A DNA stretch of 6,190 nucleotides, taken from NCBI GenBank assembly GCA_003164275.1, contig PLSY01000300.1, positions 4,369-10,558 on the forward strand. Direction: 5' to 3'. A program made the position numbers and the translations under genes. Below, one piece after another: positions 1-4,884 of the stretch. Below the pieces are notes generated by a model. That model was not told where the DNA came from. It saw nothing but the letters and a program-made list of their open reading frames with translations, and did not search any database. The DNA comes from Acidimicrobiaceae bacterium. GTDB lineage: Bacteria; Actinomycetota; Acidimicrobiia; Acidimicrobiales; RAAP-2. Every line of letters starts with the position of its first letter. Within the stretch, counting starts at the first letter, position 1.

Positions 1-367
1 CGTCGATCATGTACCCGAAGATCCAGCCGATCCCGGCCATCCCCTCGGATGCCAGACAGTGGCTGTACAGCCCCTTGCGACAGTACGAGCACCGCCCGCA
101 GGAACTCACGCACGACAGGATGACCCGGTCGCCGACCGATAGGCGGTCCACGCCGTCGCCGATCTCGGTGATCACCCCGATGCCTTCATGACCGAGGATC
201 CGTCCGACCGCCACCTCGGGGACGTCACCTTTGAGGATGTGCAGGTCCGTTCCGCAGATCGTGGTGGCGACCATCTGGACGATCACGTCCGTGGACTCCT
301 GGATCTTCGGATCGGCGACCTCCTCCCACGCCTTGATTCCGGGACCCTTGTAGACAAGTGCCTTCAT
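1..367 (-). CDS. Zinc-dependent alcohol dehydrogenase, N-terminal part (cut by window edge)
   Basis: Reading down from base 367 gives 122 codons with no stop before the window edge; this is the N-terminal, GroES-like catalytic domain of a medium-chain zinc alcohol dehydrogenase. It begins MKALVYKGPG. Visible landmarks are the catalytic-zinc cysteine in ICGTDLH (Cys38), the GHE motif (His60-Glu61) and the structural-zinc set CxxCxxCx7C (Cys90, 93, 96, 104). The family oxidises alcohols or reduces aldehydes with NAD(P); the Rossmann domain lies outside the window, so cofactor and substrate cannot be judged. The ATG at 367 is supported by an AGGAGG (minus strand of 374-379) seven bases upstream. 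It is the last readable gene of a minus-strand run that starts at 986. Family assignment is firm; substrate is unknown. Confidence 0.93.
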   Translation of the reverse strand, partial: MKALVYKGPGIKAWEEVADPKIQESTDVIVQMVATTICGTDLHILKGDVPEVAVGRILGHEGIGVITEIGDGVDRLSVGDRVILSCVSSCGRCSYCRKGLYSHCLASEGMAGIGWIFGYMID

Positions 368-405
368 GGCGGACCTCCTGCACTCGGTGTGCCGAGCAGC
401 ATCAT
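364..405 (-). other. Possible 13-codon leader peptide overlapping the dehydrogenase start
   Basis: A minus-strand mini-ORF (MMLLGTPSAGGPP) ends in a TGA that overlaps the dehydrogenase ATG in the arrangement ATGA. Its frame runs through the strong Shine-Dalgarno of the dehydrogenase, and a 5-bp hairpin (CTCGG-TGTG-CCGAG, 383-396) lies inside it. Such an overlap would allow translational coupling. It has no clear ribosome binding site of its own and could be chance in high-GC DNA. Confidence 0.15.
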
Positions 406-488
406 GCGACCCGTGAGACCGTTCTGCGCCCATGGTCGGGCGTCTCGGTCTCCAGGTTCGAGGGTATGGGCCAACGCAACGGGTGCCT

Positions 489-504
489 AGTGCCGAATGG
501 CACT
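489..504. promoter_or_regulatory. Perfect 16-bp dyad, possible operator upstream of the dehydrogenase
   Basis: AGTGCC-GAAT-GGCACT is a perfect inverted repeat with 6-bp arms and a 4-base spacer, 122 bases upstream of the dehydrogenase start in a non-coding gap of 177 bases. The arms-plus-short-spacer layout fits a site for a dimeric regulator. A second dyad, TCCGGCG-A-CGCCGGA (513-527), lies next to it, 17 bases past the stop of the small membrane protein, and could be a weak terminator, but neither has a T tract on the minus strand. The regulator is not identified. The rest of the 368-544 gap shows only the leader ORF and hairpin described separately. Confidence 0.3.
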
Positions 505-544
505 TCGACGGCTCCGGCGACGCCGGATGCGGGTGCGCCGTCGC

Positions 545-715
545 TCACGAGATGATTGCGCACACGAGTGCCAGTACCAGGATGCCGATCGCCCCGACAA
601 CGGCCAGGCGCTTCGCCTTCGTGGACGGGACCTCCGGGACCGAGGTACTCCGGTAGAGCACGCCGACCAGCACCGGATCCCGTTGGTCAGGCCGCTTCGT
701 GCTCGTTGAGCGCAT
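545..715 (-). CDS. Small single-pass membrane protein, overlapping the kinase-like gene
   Basis: A 56-residue minus-strand ORF begins MRSTSTKRPD at the ATG at 715, inside the last codons of the upstream gene in another frame (that gene stops at 687-689), and ends with a TGA at 545-547. The first 36 residues are basic and polar; residues about 37-55 (LAVVGAIGILVLALVCAII) form one clear hydrophobic helix at the C-terminus, preceded by KAKR, which by the positive-inside rule suggests a cytoplasmic N-terminus. There is no good Shine-Dalgarno, so translation would rely on coupling to the upstream gene; GTG codons at residues 15 and 19 are alternative starts. I do not recognise the family. The helix and the overlap support a real gene, but its shortness keeps confidence moderate. 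Confidence 0.45.
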   Translation of the reverse strand: MRSTSTKRPDQRDPVLVGVLYRSTSVPEVPSTKAKRLAVVGAIGILVLALVCAIIS

Positions 716-986
716 GACGGATCCCGCGGATCGCCCCGTCCAGGTAGCCGATCAGCGCCTGCAGCTGTTCCGACAGTTCGTTGCCCACGTCATACCGGCC
801 CTGGACGGCGGCACTGGTGAATCCGCAGGCGAACAGGGCCCGGATGAGGCCATCCGCGTCGTCGACCAGCGACGGGAGGGCCGGCGGTGGCCGGGGTGGG
901 GTCGGCGCGAACCGTTCCTGGGCACGGCCTGCCGCATCGAGGAGGGTGCCGGCAAGCGGACGGAGTGATGATCGATCGGGTTCCAT
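687..986 (-). CDS. Stand-alone HisKA_3-like (DevS/NarL-type) dimerisation domain without the phosphoacceptor histidine
   Basis: This 99-residue protein has a variable proline-rich N-terminal third (APTPPRPPPALP, residues 27-38) and then a helical C-terminal part. Residues 43-53, DADGLIRALFA, align by eye with the LHDxVIQRLFA signature of HisKA_3 domains, and residues 82-93, LDGAIRGIRHAL, with the LDxxIRxIRxxIF second helix of DevS/DosS-type kinases. The expected phosphoacceptor His aligns with Ala44, while the next Asp (Asp45) is kept. There is no sensor domain before it and no HATPase domain after it, so it cannot be a working kinase; a role as a dimerisation partner or decoy is inference. 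The ATG at 986 has a GGAG eight bases upstream; a TTG at 1061 would add 25 unremarkable residues. The small membrane protein and the dehydrogenase follow on the same strand. Confidence 0.65.
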   Translation of the reverse strand: MEPDRSSLRPLAGTLLDAAGRAQERFAPTPPRPPPALPSLVDDADGLIRALFACGFTSAAVQGRYDVGNELSEQLQALIGYLDGAIRGIRHALNEHEAA

Positions 987-1230
987 GGACGACTCCAGGT
1001 GTGGAGCAAGGTCACCGGGTTCCGGAGCGACGGTTGGGGCCGACCGTGCACGGGTCGACAACGCGACGGAAAGGCCACGTACTGAGCACCTTAGGTCACT
1101 TCACCCGCACCGCGCACCGGTCGGCCGCTCGCGCATCGGATGGTCCCGATCCGCCCCCGCCCCCCGGGCGATCGTGCTGGGGTGAACGGGGGCGGTGACG
1201 GCTTCGGACACGGTCGAGGCCGTGGCCCGA
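987..1230. other. Intergenic region between the kinase-like gene and arsR
   Basis: These 244 bases hold no convincing gene on either strand. The minus strand is both the downstream region of arsR and the upstream region of the kinase-like gene. An imperfect hairpin at 1147-1174 (CGATC and GCCC pairing with GGGC and GATCG, one bulged C, C-rich loop) lies 57 bases past the arsR stop and may help end arsR transcription, but it has no T tract. At 1086-1099 the minus strand reads GTGACCTAAGGTGC, a loose dyad about 100 bases upstream of the kinase-like gene that weakly resembles a DosR/DevR box. Confidence 0.35.
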
Positions 1231-1581
1231 TCAGGCGCTGATCGTGGACTGCAGTTCGGCCAGCCGGGCACGGTTGAGCGAGTACCAGACCCACTTGCCC
1301 CGGCGGTCGCCATGGACGAGTCCGGCCTCGCTCAGGATCTTGAGGTGGTGGGAGACCGTGGGTTGGCTCCTTCCGAGCGGCTCGACGAAGTCACACACGC
1401 ACACCTCGCCACCCGGTGCGGCGGCCAGGATGCTGAGGACCCGGAGCCGGACCGGATCGGCCAGCGCGCTGAATCCATGGGCCAGCTCGTCGGCATCGTC
1501 CACACCCAACGGGGCGGCCAGCACCGACCCGCAACACGAAGTGGACGGGGTCACCTGGAGGGTGGTGGCGGACTTGCCCAT
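1231..1581 (-). CDS. arsR: ArsR/SmtB-family arsenic-responsive repressor
   Basis: A 116-residue winged-helix regulator. The core runs from about residue 32 to 110: ALADPVRLRVLSIL opens the fold, CVCDF (Cys61, Cys63) is the arsenic-site motif of the ELCVCDL type, SQPTVSHHLKILSEAGLV (72-89) is the recognition helix, and GDRRGKWVWYSL forms the wing. An extra N-terminal pair, Cys16-Cys17, resembles the actinobacterial type described in Corynebacterium glutamicum ArsR1, where two N-terminal cysteines and one in the helix region bind As(III); by that analogy metalloid binding would release the DNA. The ATG at 1581 has an AGGAG seven bases upstream. The gene is divergent from arsI across 82 bases of dyad-rich DNA, so it very probably controls itself and the arsI operon. 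Cadmium or antimony response cannot be excluded. Confidence 0.93.
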   Translation of the reverse strand: MGKSATTLQVTPSTSCCGSVLAAPLGVDDADELAHGFSALADPVRLRVLSILAAAPGGEVCVCDFVEPLGRSQPTVSHHLKILSEAGLVHGDRRGKWVWYSLNRARLAELQSTISA

Positions 1582-1592
1582 GGTGGTCTCCT

Positions 1593-1644
1593 ATTGACAG
1601 ATGTCGATACATCATCCATAGTCAATGCATCGATCAACGTCGAT
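1593..1644. promoter_or_regulatory. Divergent arsR/arsI operator region with several dyads
   Basis: Several inverted repeats are packed here: imperfect ATTGACA-GA-TGTCGAT (1593-1608, one arm mismatch), perfect GATGT-CGAT-ACATC (1600-1613), TCAATGCATCGA (1622-1633, one mismatch) and ATCAACGTCGAT (1633-1644, one mismatch). All are built from TTGAC/TCGAT-like half sites. The first two overlap the -35 box and spacer of the arsI promoter, and the others lie over its expected start point and leader, where a bound ArsR dimer would block transcription. Which dyad is the true site cannot be told from sequence alone. Confidence 0.6.
1594..1622 (+). promoter_or_regulatory. Sigma70-type promoter of the arsI operon
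   Basis: A perfect -35 box TTGACA (1594-1599) is followed after exactly 17 bases by CATAGT (1617-1622), which matches four of six positions of the -10 consensus. Transcription would start near 1629, leaving a leader of about 35 bases that carries the GGAGG (1651-1655) of arsI. The arsR promoter must lie on the opposite strand of the same region but has no equally clear boxes. Confidence 0.55.
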
Positions 1645-1663
1645 TCTAGCGGAGGTCCTCATC

Positions 1664-2152
1664 ATGTCCAGAGTCCAGCTCGCCCTCAACGTCTCCGACC
1701 TCGACAAGGCCGTCGCCTTCTACTCGAAGCTGTTCGGTGCGGAGCCGGCCAAGCGCCGTCCCGGCTATGCCAACTTCGCCATCGCCGACCCGCCGCTCAA
1801 GCTCGTCCTGATGGAGACCGAGGACGCTCGGGGCCAGGGGATCGTCGGTGCCTTGAATCACCTCGGAGTCGAAGTGGAGACCACCGACGAGGTGGCGGCA
1901 GCCACGGTTCGGCTCAACGACGAGGGGCTCGGGACCGAGGTCCAGGACCAGACGACCTGCTGCTTCGCCGTGCAGGACAAGGTCTGGGTGAACGACCCCG
2001 ACGGAGCGCCCTGGGAGGTCTACACCGTGCTGGCCGATGCCCCGGCCGAGTCGGGTGTCTCCGGCGACGCCAGCTGTTGCATCCCTGAGGCCATCCAGGT
2101 CACCCCCGTATCCGTGGGTTCCGGTTCGTCCCAGGCTCCGACCTGCTGCTGA
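1664..2152 (+). CDS. arsI: ArsI/CadI-type VOC dioxygenase (C-As lyase)
   Basis: A 162-residue vicinal-oxygen-chelate protein. ArsI enzymes are Fe(II)-dependent dioxygenases that cleave the carbon-arsenic bond of trivalent methyl- and aromatic arsenicals, releasing As(III). The first VOC module begins at RVQLALNVSDLDKAVAFY, and the pattern TTCCFAVQDKVWVNDPDG (97-114) is diagnostic. By comparison with characterised ArsI (Gln, His, Glu ligands; paired cysteines), the metal ligands are Gln5, His66 (NHLG) and Glu118 (PWEVY), and the arsenic-binding pair is Cys99-Cys100. A tail beyond the core carries two more vicinal pairs, Cys138-139 and Cys161-162, the latter being the last two residues. The ATG at 1664 lies eight bases after GGAGG. 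First gene of the operon; cadmium-inducible homologues are annotated CadI. Confidence 0.9.
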   Translation: MSRVQLALNVSDLDKAVAFYSKLFGAEPAKRRPGYANFAIADPPLKLVLMETEDARGQGIVGALNHLGVEVETTDEVAAATVRLNDEGLGTEVQDQTTCCFAVQDKVWVNDPDGAPWEVYTVLADAPAESGVSGDASCCIPEAIQVTPVSVGSGSSQAPTCC

Positions 2153-2203
2153 GCGAAGTACTCGCGGCGTAGCGGAGCAACGAAGAGGACATGGGGAGAC
2201 CAC

Positions 2204-2938
2204 GTGCGGGACACCGTCTTGTGGCGACGGCTGCTGGCCGAATTCCTCGGCAGCGCCCTGCTCGCCGCCATCGTCATCGGCTCGGGAATCGCAGCCCAGA
2301 CACTGTCCCCGGGCAACGTGGGCCTCCAACTCTTCGAGAATGCCGCAGCCACCGCGGCGGGCCTGTTCGCCATCATCCTCATGTTCGGTCCGATCTCGGG
2401 TGCCCACTTCAACCCGGTGGTGTCCTTCGTCGATGCCGGCTTCGGCGGCCTGTCGTGGCGGGATGCCGCCGCCTATCTCCCGTTCCAGACGATCGGGTGC
2501 GTCGCCGGAGCGGTGCTGGCGAACGTGATGTTCTCCCAGGCGGCGATCTCGATCTCCACCAAGCAGCGGGCCTCGGGACCGCACTGGCTATCCGAAGTGG
2601 TGGCCACGATCGGCCTCATCCTGGTGATCTTCGCTCTGGCCCGCTCCGGGCGCTCCCACCTGGCACCGGCCGCAGTCGGGGCCTACATCGGGGCGGCGTA
2701 CTTCTTCACCAGCTCCACCAGCTTCGCCAACCCGGCCATCACCGTCGGGCGCATGTTCTCCGACACGTTCGCCGGCATCGCCCCGTCCTCGGTCCCGAAC
2801 TTCGTCTCCGCCCAGATCGTGGGTGGGGTGCTCGCCTTCGGACTGGTGCGGGGTCTGTATCCCGGCATGACCAGGGCCGGAGCGGCCGACATCATCGAGC
2901 CCCACCTGCGGGCCGAGACGGATCCCGAGACGCAGTGA
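2204..2938 (+). CDS. aqpS: AqpS-type aquaglyceroporin (MIP channel) of the arsenic operon
   Basis: A 244-residue MIP-family membrane channel with about six hydrophobic helices and two half-helix loops. The first pore motif is altered, HFNPVVS (Asn70-Pro-Val), and the second is standard, FANPAITVGR (Asn176-Pro-Ala). The residue just after the second NPA, which is Arg in water-selective and glycerol channels, is Ile179; AqpS-type channels of ars operons are known for a small aliphatic residue here. They conduct arsenite, and possibly methylated arsenicals, down the gradient. The GTG at 2204 is preceded by GGGGAG (2193-2198) five bases upstream. It lies 51 bases after arsI and 34 before the flavoenzyme, so co-transcription is likely. 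The family is firm; arsenite as substrate rests on context and filter residues. Confidence 0.9.
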   Translation: MRDTVLWRRLLAEFLGSALLAAIVIGSGIAAQTLSPGNVGLQLFENAAATAAGLFAIILMFGPISGAHFNPVVSFVDAGFGGLSWRDAAAYLPFQTIGCVAGAVLANVMFSQAAISISTKQRASGPHWLSEVVATIGLILVIFALARSGRSHLAPAAVGAYIGAAYFFTSSTSFANPAITVGRMFSDTFAGIAPSSVPNFVSAQIVGGVLAFGLVRGLYPGMTRAGAADIIEPHLRAETDPETQ

Positions 2939-2972
2939 CCGATCTGAACGTCTCCTCTCGAAAGGCCACACC

Positions 2973-4364
2973 GTGCACCTCGTAGCCATCGGCGGCAGTG
3001 ACGCCGGCATCAGCGCCGCACTGCGCGCTCGGGAGCTCGACCCGTCGACCGAGGTCACGGTGGTCGTGGCCGACGCCTATCCGAACTTCTCGATCTGTGG
3101 CATCCCGTACTACGTGTCGGGCGAGGTGACCCACTGGCGCAACCTCGCCCACCGCACGCTCGAGGAGCTTGCTGCCACCGGCATGCAGGTGCGCCTCGAC
3201 ACCCGGGTGACCGCCATCGACGTGGATGGCCACGGACTCGCCGTCGTGGACGGGTCCGGCGAGGAGGATCGTCTCGCATACGACCAACTCGTGGTGGGGA
3301 CCGGGGCGGTCCCGGCCCGACCGCCCATCGACGGTCTGGTCGGTCGGGGCGCGCTGGGTGTGGAGGACGGCGTGCACCTGCTGCACTCGATGGGGGACAC
3401 CTTCGCGCTCATGCGAACTCTGGAGGAGGCCGAGCCTGCGAGTGCCGTGATCGTCGGGGCCGGCTACATCGGTCTGGAGATGGCCGAGGGACTCCGGGCC
3501 CGCGGTCTTGCGGTGACCCAGTTCGAGCAGCTCCCCGAAGTACTCCCGACGGTGGACCCGAGCCTCGGGGCACTGGTGCACGCGACGCTGACCGAACACG
3601 GCGTCGACGCCCGCACCTCCACCACGGTGACGCGCATCGCCACTGCACCGGTCGGGTCGCCAGGCCGTCTCCAGGTCGACGCGGTCGACGGCAGCAACGT
3701 GATGTTGACCACCTATGCGGATCTGGTCCTGGTCGTCGTCGGCGTCCGGCCGGACACCGAACTCGCCGCCTCGGCCGGTGCCGAACTCGGGGTCGGCGGG
3801 GCGATCGTGGTCGACCGGCGGATGCGCACCAACCTCGAAGGCGTCTTTGCCGCCGGCGACTGCGTCGTGACCCATCACCGGCTGATGGGCCTCACGTACC
3901 TGCCGCTCGGCACCACCGCCCACAAGCAGGGCCGGGTGGCGGGCGAGAACGCCATCGGTGGGAGCCGGGACTACGCCGGGAGCCTGGGCACCCAGGTGGT
4001 CAAGATCTTCGACATGGTGGCGTCACGTACCGGGGTGCGTGACCACGAGGCGCAGGTCGCCGGCTTCGATCCGGTGACCGTCGAATGCGAGGCCGACGAC
4101 CACAAGGCGTACTACCCGGGCAGCCAACGGATCCGGATGCGCTACACCGGTGACCGCACGACGGGCCGGCTCCTCGGCGTCCAGCTCTTCGGTCACCGCA
4201 ATGCCGAGGTGGCCAAGCGGATCGACATCGCCGCTGCCGCCATCTTCAACGGGATGACGGTCGACGCCATGAGCGACCTCGACCTGGCCTACACCCCGCC
4301 GCTCGGGAGCCCGTGGGACGCCGTGCAGGCTGGGGCCCAGGCGTGGGTCCGGGAGACGATGTGA
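2973..4364 (+). CDS. FAD-dependent pyridine nucleotide-disulfide oxidoreductase, CoA-disulfide reductase/NADH oxidase-like
   Basis: A 463-residue flavoprotein. The FAD-binding start AIGGSDAGISAALRA (5-19) is followed by NFSICGIPYYVSG (38-50), placing a single active-site cysteine (Cys42) as in CoA-disulfide reductases and NADH oxidases rather than the CxxxxC pair of glutathione reductases. The NAD(P)-binding motif is VGAGYIGLEMAEG (161-173), the second FAD motif GVFAAGDC (290-297), and a dimerisation domain ends with DLAYTPPLGSPWD (437-449), whose Tyr440 matches the conserved C-terminal tyrosine of CoA-disulfide reductases. A GTG at 2973 lies seven bases after AAAGG. As last gene of the arsenic operon it may recycle a small thiol or carry out an arsenical redox step; this role is inference. 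The terminator-like hairpin at 4400-4415 follows. Confidence 0.85.
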   Translation: MHLVAIGGSDAGISAALRARELDPSTEVTVVVADAYPNFSICGIPYYVSGEVTHWRNLAHRTLEELAATGMQVRLDTRVTAIDVDGHGLAVVDGSGEEDRLAYDQLVVGTGAVPARPPIDGLVGRGALGVEDGVHLLHSMGDTFALMRTLEEAEPASAVIVGAGYIGLEMAEGLRARGLAVTQFEQLPEVLPTVDPSLGALVHATLTEHGVDARTSTTVTRIATAPVGSPGRLQVDAVDGSNVMLTTYADLVLVVVGVRPDTELAASAGAELGVGGAIVVDRRMRTNLEGVFAAGDCVVTHHRLMGLTYLPLGTTAHKQGRVAGENAIGGSRDYAGSLGTQVVKIFDMVASRTGVRDHEAQVAGFDPVTVECEADDHKAYYPGSQRIRMRYTGDRTTGRLLGVQLFGHRNAEVAKRIDIAAAAIFNGMTVDAMSDLDLAYTPPLGSPWDAVQAGAQAWVRETM

Positions 4365-4379
4365 TCCCGACAACGGGGT

Positions 4380-4402
4380 GGTGGAGGCGATGGGACTCGA
4401 AC
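4380..4402 (-). repeat. Left copy of a direct repeat resembling a tRNA/tmRNA 3' end (attachment-site-like)
   Basis: On the minus strand this reads GTTCGAGTCCCATCGCCTCC followed by ACC, the T-loop, T-stem and acceptor 3' strand of a tRNA, with A at position 73 and, with the next base at 4379, a complete CCA. CCTCC implies U at position 70, the base of the G3-U70 pair of tRNA-Ala and tmRNA. The 5' side does not continue as a tRNA: the T-stem would have a mismatch and no anticodon arm follows. It is therefore a fragment, as left at one end of an element integrated into a tRNA gene. All 23 bases recur at 6168-6190. Confidence 0.7.
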
Positions 4403-4415
4403 CCCTGTTGGGGTT
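4400..4415 (+). terminator. Possible intrinsic terminator of the arsenic operon, inside a tRNA-like repeat
   Basis: AACCCC-TGTT-GGGGTT is a perfect 6-bp hairpin with a 4-base loop, followed by TCT, 35 bases after the flavoenzyme stop codon. The T tract is short, so termination may be partial. The left arm is the end of the tRNA-3'-end-like repeat. Confidence 0.4.
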
Positions 4416-4579
4416 TCTGACCTGGGATAATGCGAGACACAAGTCCGCATTTTCCGGCATTTCCAGCATGGAGCAGCGTGTCGACAGCCCGGCTCCAGAC
4501 GTGATGGGACTACGTTCGAACCCCATCGCCGCCGGCTCTGTGGCCAGTCTTCCGATGAGCCGATCCAGCCGGCTCATTA
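4403..4579. other. Non-coding region inside the repeat-bounded segment, with a third, interrupted repeat copy
   Basis: No gene is convincing here; the frames open on both strands are repeat read-through or antisense to the flavoenzyme. At 4503-4524 the sequence is GATGGGACT-ACGTT-CGAACCCC, the same 17 bases as 4389-4405 with ACGTT inserted; GATGGG and CCCATC (4503-4508, 4522-4527) also form inverted arms. Short TTTTCC/GCATTTCC tracts at 4453-4470 could be recombinase arm sites or nothing. Confidence 0.35.
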
Positions 4580-4592
4580 GTCTTCGAAAGAC
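4555..4592 (-). terminator. Tandem hairpins after the DUF4287 gene
   Basis: Directly past the stop of the minus-strand DUF4287-type gene are two perfect stems: GTCTT-CGA-AAGAC (4580-4592) and ATGAGCC with GGCTCAT around a 9-base loop (4555-4577). Neither ends in a T run, so they would be weak or factor-assisted terminators. Confidence 0.35.
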
Positions 4593-4593
4593 C

Positions 4594-4824
4594 CTACGGA
4601 GCGGCAGTGTTTCCTACGAGGGTCCATCCGACGAGGGCGTTGGCGTGCCCGTGAACCATCTCGTACTCGGACTTGAGGCGGCCGACGATCGCCATGTGCT
4701 TCTCGAGTCCACATTCGCCGATGATCTTCTGCCACTTGGCGATTGAGCGACCGTGCATTATGTCGATCGATGGAAAGTACGACGCTGGTCCTTGCTTCGG
4801 CCACGGTGCAGTCTGGTCAGTCAA
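4594..4824 (-). CDS. DUF4287-type small protein
   Basis: A 76-residue soluble protein. PASYFPSIDIMHGRS (13-27), KWQKIIGECGLEKHM (30-44), then LKSEYEMVHGHANALVGWTL (50-69) match by eye the DUF4287 pattern of a short helical domain ending in GHGHANALVA; here the first GHGH is VHGH. The function of this family is not known to me. The start is a TTG at 4824, supported by AAGGAAGGG ending six bases upstream; no ATG in frame would keep the N-terminal motif. It follows the VOC gene by 60 bases on the same strand, so the two are probably one transcript under the TetR-type regulator. Confidence 0.8.
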   Translation of the reverse strand: MTDQTAPWPKQGPASYFPSIDIMHGRSIAKWQKIIGECGLEKHMAIVGRLKSEYEMVHGHANALVGWTLVGNTAAP

Positions 4825-4884
4825 GATTTTCCCTTCCTTGGGGTCGGGCGGAGGTTGCTCTGTGATCGATGATGCTGAACCTCT

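Noticed and set aside
887..1198. Plus-strand frame across the gap before arsR
   Set aside because: Pro/Arg-rich, overlaps the kinase-like gene on the other strand and has no homologous features.
1195..2088. Long plus-strand open frame through arsR and arsI
   Set aside because: It is antisense to arsR and out of frame with arsI, has low-complexity Arg/Gly-rich sequence and no family features; it is a high-GC shadow.
1646..2584. 312-codon minus-strand frame opposite arsI and the channel gene
   Set aside because: Runs antisense to two well-supported genes and has no recognisable motifs or ribosome binding site.
2892..3923. 343-codon minus-strand frame opposite the flavoenzyme
   Set aside because: His/Gly/Asp-rich antisense translation of a clear FAD enzyme.
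4380..4450. Complete tRNA gene at the left repeat
   Set aside because: Only the T-loop to acceptor 3' side is present; the T-stem has a mismatch and no anticodon arm or 5' acceptor strand follows.
4023..4577. Minus-strand frame from the repeat region into the flavoenzyme
   Set aside because: Its N-terminal third reads through the tRNA-like repeat and the rest is antisense to the flavoenzyme; no domain seen.
4378..4746. Plus-strand frame beginning at the left repeat (MVEAMGLEP)
   Set aside because: Read-through of a tRNA-like repeat, then antisense to the DUF4287-type gene.
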